From Entonaema liquescens (lineage: Eukaryota > Ascomycota > Sordariomycetes > Xylariales > Xylariaceae): 64,000 nucleotides of DNA. The stretch is from the NCBI GenBank assembly GCA_902805475.1, contig CADCSX010000008.1:186001-250000 (forward strand). The letters are read 5' to 3'. Each line of letters opens with the position of its first letter. Within the stretch, counting starts at the first letter, position 1. Below, one piece after another: positions 57,115 to 64,000 of this stretch. The notes below the pieces were generated by a model. It worked only from the letters and a program-made list of their open reading frames with translations, was not told the DNA's origin and did not search any database. Made by a program: the position numbers and the translations under genes.

Positions 57115-60100
57115 TTACATATCAAAATCTCCAAACTCCCCAGCTTCGTAGGGATTCCATTCCTGCCCGGGATATGACGTCGCGCTCATCACGGGCATAC
57201 CATCGTCGTCGTCGACGTTGACCGCTGGGAGTTCCACCGGATGGTCCACAGCAATCTTTTCTTCCGGCTCCGCGGGGATGTTCATCGCGATGGGTCGCTG
57301 TGGTGGTGATGAGTCTTCCGTCACGGATTCCTGGATACTGCTCGTGTCTGCTGTAACTGCCACACCAACTGCACCGGTGGTGATTCCAATTCCAACACCA
57401 GCCATTGTGACTGCTCCTCCATTGGTGAGTCCCGTGCGACTCTTCTCCGATCCCGCGTATTTGGTGTTCTCGTGCACGTGGACTGGTTCCTGAATTTGTG
57501 GTGGAGTTTGGCCTTGGCTCTGTACGGTGTTGTGCAATTTGGGCGTTGCACCGTAAATATCATCTTCTCCGGTATTTTCCTTCGGATCGTTCGCGCGGTC
57601 CACATTAATATTCAAGCTATTGTTCGATACCTGGTGGAATGGAGACGACCTAAGAGGAGCAGGGGGCTCGGGACTAACACTCGTCGCGCGGTTTGCATTG
57701 ATATCCGGGCTAAGCGACGCATTCTTGGGCGGCTCGTGGAGGTTGGTTATTGACATTTTGCTTACGAGATGACCCCCACCGTTGGGTGTTACTTGGTTTA
57801 CAGGTTCCTGAACTGGAGGCGGGCTCTGGTTAGGGTTCAGACCTGGGAAAGCGGGAACCCTTGTCGGTGCGGTTGGAGGATAGGAACGGCCCGCATTGAA
57901 TGGAATGTTGTTTTGTGGAACACCGGGCTGAAGTACCGGAGGGTGCATGTGGTTACCCTTCATGGCCGTGGCAATATGCTGAGGTGATCGTTGCGCATCA
58001 TCGCTGTCACTAGGGGGAGACACATTAGGGTCAGACGGCTTGGAATGAAGGCTGCCATTTGGTATAGGAGGGCCGGGTTTTCTGGGAGACTGCCCCGTTC
58101 GAAGGCTGTCCGGAGCGCTGCCCCAGTTTGAACTAGAAGGAGTCGGAGCTTCTTGGTTCTGGACTTGCTGGAGGCTGGACTGAAGTCGAATTTGCGGTTG
58201 TTGGAATGGGGGGCCGCCAATAGCTTGAGGCGGAACGCCTTGGGCTGGATGGGGATCATATCCGGTCTCTTCACGGGGTTTTTGAGGAGGCGGAGTAGCC
58301 GCCATATCTAAGAAAGTACCCTGGTCAGATGGTGTTGGAGTGGTAGATTGCGAATCTGGCTGTCTCTGGGGGAATTGTGGTGGCAGACCTTGGTGATTTT
58401 GTTGCATATGGATGGGTGGCGGGCCATATGGGATAGCTTGTGGAACAGGACCATTTCGGGGATCCCATTGCTGCGGAACGCCTTGAGGAACATTCGGCGT
58501 GAATGCGTGGAATTGTTGGTTCGGGGGCTGCGGGCTAGGTCGTCCAACGTTGTAAGGCGAAGGAGCTATCATACCTGGCTGACCATAGCCATGAACAGCT
58601 TCATAACCACGAGGAATGGGGACTTGGTCGTAGCGAGGCTCTTGCCCCCGTCCGGCTCCGTGCATCATTGGAGGGTGTGGTCGAACTGCGCCCGGCGTCC
58701 CTTGAGGCGCTACCGGTTGGTTGTTGACCGAGCTAAGAGAGTGACGGGGCCCATTTGCTGTATTTGCTGATTGACCAAATTGCGGCGTCGGAGGAGTCTG
58801 ACGACCGGTGGGAACCTTTTGCGATTCGGGTTTATTGCTTCTTCTCAAGGCTCCTAGAAATCTTGCCGCCGCGTTCTTTTCTTTTGCCTCCTTTGCTGGT
58901 TTTACCGAAGTGACACTTTCACCATCGGGGTCGACACCGAAAAACTTCCTCAGGGTGCTTGATTGGTCAGGAGTCGAAGCTAGGGGTCTTGGTAGGTGTC
59001 CTGCACGTGGTTGATCGACGAAGGTAACATTCGGACTCCAAGGTGAGCTTGGGCGTGGATCGTGTGGAGAACCACCACCGGCCGAGACGTGGTCTCGAGA
59101 ACCCCCGTGCGAATGACCTGGTATCTGCCGATCTTGTGAGGGCCGTGTCCCCTGAGAAGAGAACTGAGCACTTCCAATAGAGGGCGGAGTAACTTGGCCA
59201 GGCTGGGTTAACGGAGGTGGAGTTGGAAGAGATGTCTGGCGAACGTGTCCTAGCTTACCAAGTGTAGGGCTTTGTTGGCCAGATGGAAGATGACTGGATA
59301 ATCTCTGTTCATCATCAGGACTCTCAGACCGAGATGTCGAATCATCGTTTCTGGTTGCCTTTGGCGGCGACTGCTGAATAGAATTTTGTGTCGTCGGTGT
59401 GGAAGCAACAGAAACACCATCTTGCTTTGACAAACCGGAGGCCACAGGTTTTCTGTTCGGAGTCGTGCGAGTTGCTACCGACGACCCGCTAGGATTAGAC
59501 GAGTCAAAGGACGCTGCGCGTGGGGGGCCATGGAAGTCCCTCGGAAGTGGACCAGACATAGAGAAAGGATCCTCGCCTCCCGTCGGTCTGGGAATGTTCC
59601 TACCACTGCCGCCTTGTCCGGTGCCAGGTCGTATACTTGCTGGGGATCCTTGTTGAGACGTTGGTGGTCGTTGACTAGGCGAGAGCGGTGATCCGCCAAA
59701 GGGATTTTGAGAGACAGTTATTTCGGAAGGACGTTGCATCTGGATTAGCTGAGCAATTTCAAGAACTTGGGGAGAAGTAGGTGACTGAATATTTTCTGAA
59801 GGATTAGGTTGCCCCGGACCGGGAGCCATGGGTCTTCGTGCGGCTTGCTGTCCTGGTAAGCCCGGTTGCATAAGAGGATGGCCGGGATGCATCGGATGCG
59901 GGCCGAATTGTTGTCCGGGAGGGGGCATCTGACCCGGTCGGAACTGTGGTCCAGGTTGCATGTTAAACTGCTGTGGTGGCCGTTGAGGGGGCGGTGATGT
60001 TTGCTGGCTCGGTTGTTTCGATTCCGTTTTTGTCTCTGACGACTTAAACCCTTGCCTATTGAAAAGTCCACCTAAAAATCCATGCTTCTTTTCACGATCT

Positions 60101-61576
60101 TCCTCACCTTGAGGGCGTTGAGCTTCCGGAGGTCGAGGTCCGTTAGGACTATTTCTTCCCATTGGGCCGGATGGCGCTGCATATAATCCACCCTGTTGTC
60201 CTTGGAACGGCTGAGGCCCAGTTTGAGTTCGAACTGGACCCTGCATTGGACCCTGCATGGAAGGTCTTGAGACATATGTGCCATTAGGTTTAGCTGGTTG
60301 GTCATCCTTTGTCCCATCCTTCGCGTTCCCGACACTTTTTATTATTCCCGTAAGTTCGGATAATCTCTTCCTCATCGATGCAGGCTCTGGGTTATCATCA
60401 TGTTCAAAAGAAGACGCAAGACCAGATTTCGTATTCGGTTGATATTTGGTATGGTTTGACATGCCGAGGAAAGAAGCTGCCTTATCCTTGGTGGACGCAT
60501 TATGATTCGAATTTTGCTGTTCTTGTTCAGCACCTGTGGTCCGGCGGGTAAGACTAAAGAATCCCGAACCCCGTCGAGTGCTATTTTGACCCTCGCTAGT
60601 AGCACTCGAAACCGAGACTTCATCAACATGGACTAATTGACGACATTATTAGCTAGTCGTCTAGTTTTGGACCCAATAGACTTACCATCCGGCTCCTTGT
60701 TAAGCCCAGCATCACGACTATTTCGCCCTCCTTGGGTCACGTTGTCATTAGTTCGGTTTGGCAGAGGAGGACCAGCTTGTGGTTGTGGTACTGGATGTGA
60801 CTGTTGTGATCCAGGAGCAAAAGATTGAGGTTACGAAATCGCTCTGCCGAGACGGGCGGTATACTATTGCTATTATTTCTTGGTCGTTGTGCCGGACCCG
60901 GTCCTCTTGTCTGCGGCGACGAATCCTCAGTTTCCTTATCATATCCATAATAACCTTGTTGCTGCGATGGACTATTCGCCCCTGGTCTGGGCTTGTGTTG
61001 GATAAGAGGTTCTGTGAGACGAGACTCCTCCAGCTTCCATTGACCACCAAGAGGGAATTTTTGAATAGGGTTTCCTTCCATTTGCGATGAGGCAAAAGGA
61101 TGACCTGGATGCATAGGTAATGCTACAGGACCTCCCATCTGTCCCTGGGGTGGAAACCCGTTAGGTTGACTAATACCTCTACCGGCTACAAAGCCATTGG
61201 GAGCTGGATTAAAGCCGTTACCAAACGCGGGGTGATGCTGAGGCGGAGGTTGTTGGGTGAAGTTCTGGGATTGACTTAATTGGCCGGCGACCTGCCCGCC
61301 TTGTCCCTGGTCGGGTATGTACCCATTGCCATTCTGATAATTGATGCCGTCCTTCATGGGAGGCACAGGTGGAATTTCATTATCTGAAGATCCAACTGGC
61401 GATGGGGTCCCGTCGTCTTCGTCTCCGTCAAGCTTCCTTCTCGATAATAGGTCGAATGTTGATGTACGACGAATGGGCGGCAATGGGGTGAAGCCGGAAG
61501 ATGACTTTTTTTCTGGGGGGTTGGAGTCGCCGAGACCTGGCGAGTAAGGCCTGTCAGCGGCCATGAGAGCTGTCAT
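57115..61576 (-). CDS. Large Pro/Gln-rich disordered protein, unknown function (about 1,469 aa), one frame break
   Basis: Minus-strand exons 61576-60686 and 60632-57115 (intron 60633-60685, GTAAGT...TTAG). The start is MTALMAADRPYSPGLGDSN; a second in-frame Met is at 61564. The protein is low-complexity almost throughout: Pro, Gln, Gly, Ser and Asn, with runs such as PGPGQPNPSE and QQFGPHPMHPGHP. Some more ordered short blocks: RRTSTFDLLSRRKLDGDED, KKHGFLGGLFNRQGF, STLRKFFGVDPDGES, AAARFLGALRRSNKPES, and an acidic end (EWNPYEAGEFGDFDM). The repeated basic-hydrophobic FLGxL and LRKFF motifs could be peptide-docking sites. The frame changes at the GG pair 60829-60830; one more base continues NPQSFAPGSQQSH. 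No named family recognised; a scaffold or transcription-linked role is only a guess. Confidence 0.8.
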
Positions 61577-62337
61577 AGTCTGACGCGAGCGGTCGATCGG
61601 ATTGGTACGGGTTGGTACAGATTGGGAAGAAAGAAAACTAGTTAGATATAATAAGGTAATATAATCCCCGAGATGTCACTTCGGCGCACTTATTTCAATC
61701 TTGCTATTGGTAAAACTAAATGCGCAACATCATTTTAAACAGCGCTTGATTCGGGTACTGCTGCTGGTCTCCTTGTTGTCCGGCCTACTTTTTATAGATA
61801 TACCCCTTCCTCTAAGAGCGCAAACGCTGGTTGACGAATATGTGTGGACAAAAGTATAGACGAATATCAAATAAGCCTGTGCTGTTGACTGACAGGTTCA
61901 CACCCACTTGGAATAGATTAGTGTTAGACGAATAATGAGGAATAATGAATAATGAGGAATAATGCGTCGTCGCGAAAATATTCAGATGCGATTTCCTGGA
62001 ATAAGGCGACAAGATGGAGTAGAAGATTGGGAACGACAAGGATTGGGAAAAAAAGTATCTCTCATCAGCTGAAAGATACAAAATCCCAATCCACCTTTTA
62101 AATATAAAATAATTACGGTGAGCAACTTTTGAAGCTCGGGAAATGGAAAAGCGAACGTCCGACGTCGACAATGACGACGATTAAAGGAGAGGAAGTTGAA
62201 GAGGGTGGAGTTTGGAGCAAGGAGTAAAGGAACAATAGAGTAGGTTGGTTAGAAGCGACGGTGAGAGGGATTGAACGTGTTCGCGTCCCTGACCCAAGTT
62301 GCAAGTGACAGTGTAGCGAAATCTGGAATTGAAATTG

Positions 62338-62560
62338 GCTAGGATGGTCTGTAAATGCTAGGATGGCTAGGATGGCTAGGATGCTTGAAAGGGCTGGGAT
62401 GGAGCTAGACGGCGGATGGAACGGGGACGGGGTGGTGACAGTGGATTGGTGGATTGGTGGATTGATGGGATCCGATTTTATTATGTATTACTGGTACCTG
62501 GGAGCTGCTGGGAAGCTGGGAAGCTGAGAAGCTGGGAAGCTGGGTTGGATATCTACATGT
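62338..62560. repeat. Cluster of short minisatellites
   Basis: GCTAGGATG units repeat around 62340-62385. GTGGATTG units repeat at about 62441-62465. CTGGGAAG units repeat at about 62507-62543. They are followed by a CT run (62588-62604) and a 17-base T run near 62638. Confidence 0.85.
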
Positions 62561-63001
62561 AGTTGGTAGCTGGTAGTTGGTCGGGGCTTCTCTCTCTCTC
62601 TCTCATGACAAGACACTATGGCACCACGGTACGACCCTTTTTTTTTTTTTTTTACTTTTCGTGCCTCTAAGCCTAGGTAGGCTTTTTCTACCATAGTACT
62701 ATGGCTTCTTAAGGGTAAGGCTTGATTGGCAGGGCTGGACCCCCCTTGTTTAAAGTGGCTTCTAATAGGGCTGCAAAAGCCTCCTCCATGTGTTACAGAC
62801 GATAATTACTTTAACTACCTTTCTAACCATCTAATTATCGGAATCACGAATCAAGATGTATACTTAGCCTATGGTGGTGAAGGCGATGATGGTGGCAATT
62901 ATTTGGGGGCTCGAAAGAAGGCATTCTTTTCCCACCTAAACTCTTCAAGTTGGCAGGTTGGGGGCGTAATAATATTAAGTCCTATATAAGTGTGGAGAAT
63001 G

Positions 63002-63040
63002 TTTCTGCTGCTGGTCTGCTGCTGGTCTGCTGCTGGTCCG
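63002..63040. repeat. Short tandem repeat, unit GCTGCTGGTCT
   Basis: About three head-to-tail copies of an 11-bp unit are visible. Confidence 0.8.
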
Positions 63041-64000
63041 CGGCTTGGGTGGCTGTGTTAGCTGAATGTCTCTTCTCATTGCTTCCATTCCAACCAATCA
63101 AAACCTATATCGCCAATGATAATAGCTATGAAGATTTGGTAGGGCGAAGGATTGTCCCCCCCTGTCTACACGTGCAAACGCGGCCGACGTTCAAATATCC
63201 TGCTGGTGTTGATATTACGGTAAGCTTGATAGTTAAGAGTGATACTCTCCTGTTGGCCATATCAACGATATATAGGTAGTGATGTAAATAGTCAGACTAT
63301 GTAGGACTGACACAGACCACATGTTCGTCTTCTAGGAAACAAGAATCCCATTAATACCCCTACCCTCTACTAGCTTTTCATTTTGGCAGTACATCAATGC
63401 TCAAGTTTATGTAGTAAGGTAGCATTGCTAAATAAGTCGAATGAATACGGAGCGGCAAGTGGGGGATGGTAAGGTAGGATAGTAACACATCGCGTGTTTC
63501 TATCGTCAATAGATAACAATAGCTCATTGCTTGACAGAGTAAGGTATTCAAGATAGGTAACCAAGGCGTGTTACACAACGGCGCGGATACGTCAACGGCG
63601 CCTGGCATTTTAGTTGACTGACCGCTTTTAAAATCGAGGTACACAATATAGGATCTTCACAGTTCCAAGCATCTATTCGACAGCGAGGATGTGAGAGCTT
63701 CCTGACAAATTCCATTAAATATTCCCATGTATAAGAAAGGACTCATTCAGAGTATTGGCAGTAGAAACCAGTAATCAAAATCATTTTCATATTATAGCAT
63801 ATTAGATCGAATTACCGCCATCCTTCGACTAAATTCATGCTCCAATAAATCGTACAACCTACCCACCGCCGCCTGAATTCCTTTACTCAATCCGAATGAG
63901 AAATGCGTATACCCGCGAGATGAATTAGTACACTACAGATAAAAAAGCACCGAGCTGAAATATACGAATGGCAGGGAAACAATGCCTCCGCCCCTCATGG

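Larger units (their letters stand above)
61577..64000. other. Gene-free right end: upstream leader, then minisatellites
   Basis: Upstream of the Pro/Gln-rich gene, running to the window edge. Bases 61580-62330 hold short frames only. Several short tandem arrays follow (listed separately), then short unsupported frames to 64000. Confidence 0.5.

Noticed and set aside
62726..62989. 87-residue frame at the right end
   Set aside because: It starts at TTG and has no family resemblance.

Overview
The window is nuclear DNA of a filamentous ascomycete (Pezizomycotina, most likely a Sordariomycete). Genes carry short GT-AG introns (about 50-110 nt, rarely up to 234 nt) with CTAAC-like branch sites. 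The families are typical of moulds: ApsA/Num1 cortical anchor, Sed5 syntaxin, fungal rhodopsin-like membrane protein, HET and NACHT proteins, an Ayg1-like hydrolase, GH1 and GH43 glycosidases. Placing it more finely (for example Xylariales) would be a guess.

Layout. 1-9.6 kb: the 5' end of a splicing factor (Cwc24, cut by the window edge), then a very large ApsA/Num1-type gene with 33 copies of a 26-residue repeat. 10.8-20 kb: an SDR oxidoreductase, an orphan cysteine-rich protein, a gene-poor stretch, a 7-TM rhodopsin-family protein, and a divergent pair made of an FAD monooxygenase and a DFR-type reductase. 20.2-22.1 kb: a GH1 beta-glucosidase. 22.5-25.4 kb: a mobile-element island holding an AT-rich block, a complete 964-bp hAT-type non-autonomous element with an 8-bp target duplication, and an LTR-like fragment. 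25.4-31 kb: a small membrane protein, a sugar transporter and a cytosolic GH43 enzyme on one strand. 31.3-34.8 kb: a class 3 lipase. 36.7-43.7 kb: GNA1, a small conserved protein only 29 nt upstream of an Ayg1-like hydrolase, an SDR, and a sorbitol/polyol dehydrogenase. 43.8-51 kb: a decayed NACHT (NLR-type) gene split by a 1,064-bp TA-inserting element with perfect 68-bp inverted repeats, then a ZZ zinc-finger protein and a HET protein. This looks like a self/non-self recognition neighbourhood. 51.7-61.6 kb: an aldo-keto reductase, the Sed5 syntaxin and a 1,469-residue Pro/Gln-rich protein. 61.6-64 kb: no gene seen, several minisatellites.

Sequence quality. Seven otherwise well-conserved genes contain eight single-site frame breaks, mostly one-base losses in short homopolymers, and a ninth is possible. 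Essential genes (GNA1, SED5) are among them, so these are most simply read as assembly indels and not as pseudogenes. Coordinates given for these genes assume that. The NACHT gene differs: it has several stops of the C-to-T / G-to-A type plus an insertion, and is treated as a real pseudogene.

How the genes may work together. The sugar transporter, the GH43 enzyme and the polyol dehydrogenase fit hemicellulose/pentose use. The FAD monooxygenase and reductase share one 539-bp promoter region. The NACHT relic, the ZZ protein and the HET protein fit fungal incompatibility or immunity-like functions. The rest are housekeeping: splicing, nuclear positioning, ER-Golgi fusion and UDP-GlcNAc synthesis.
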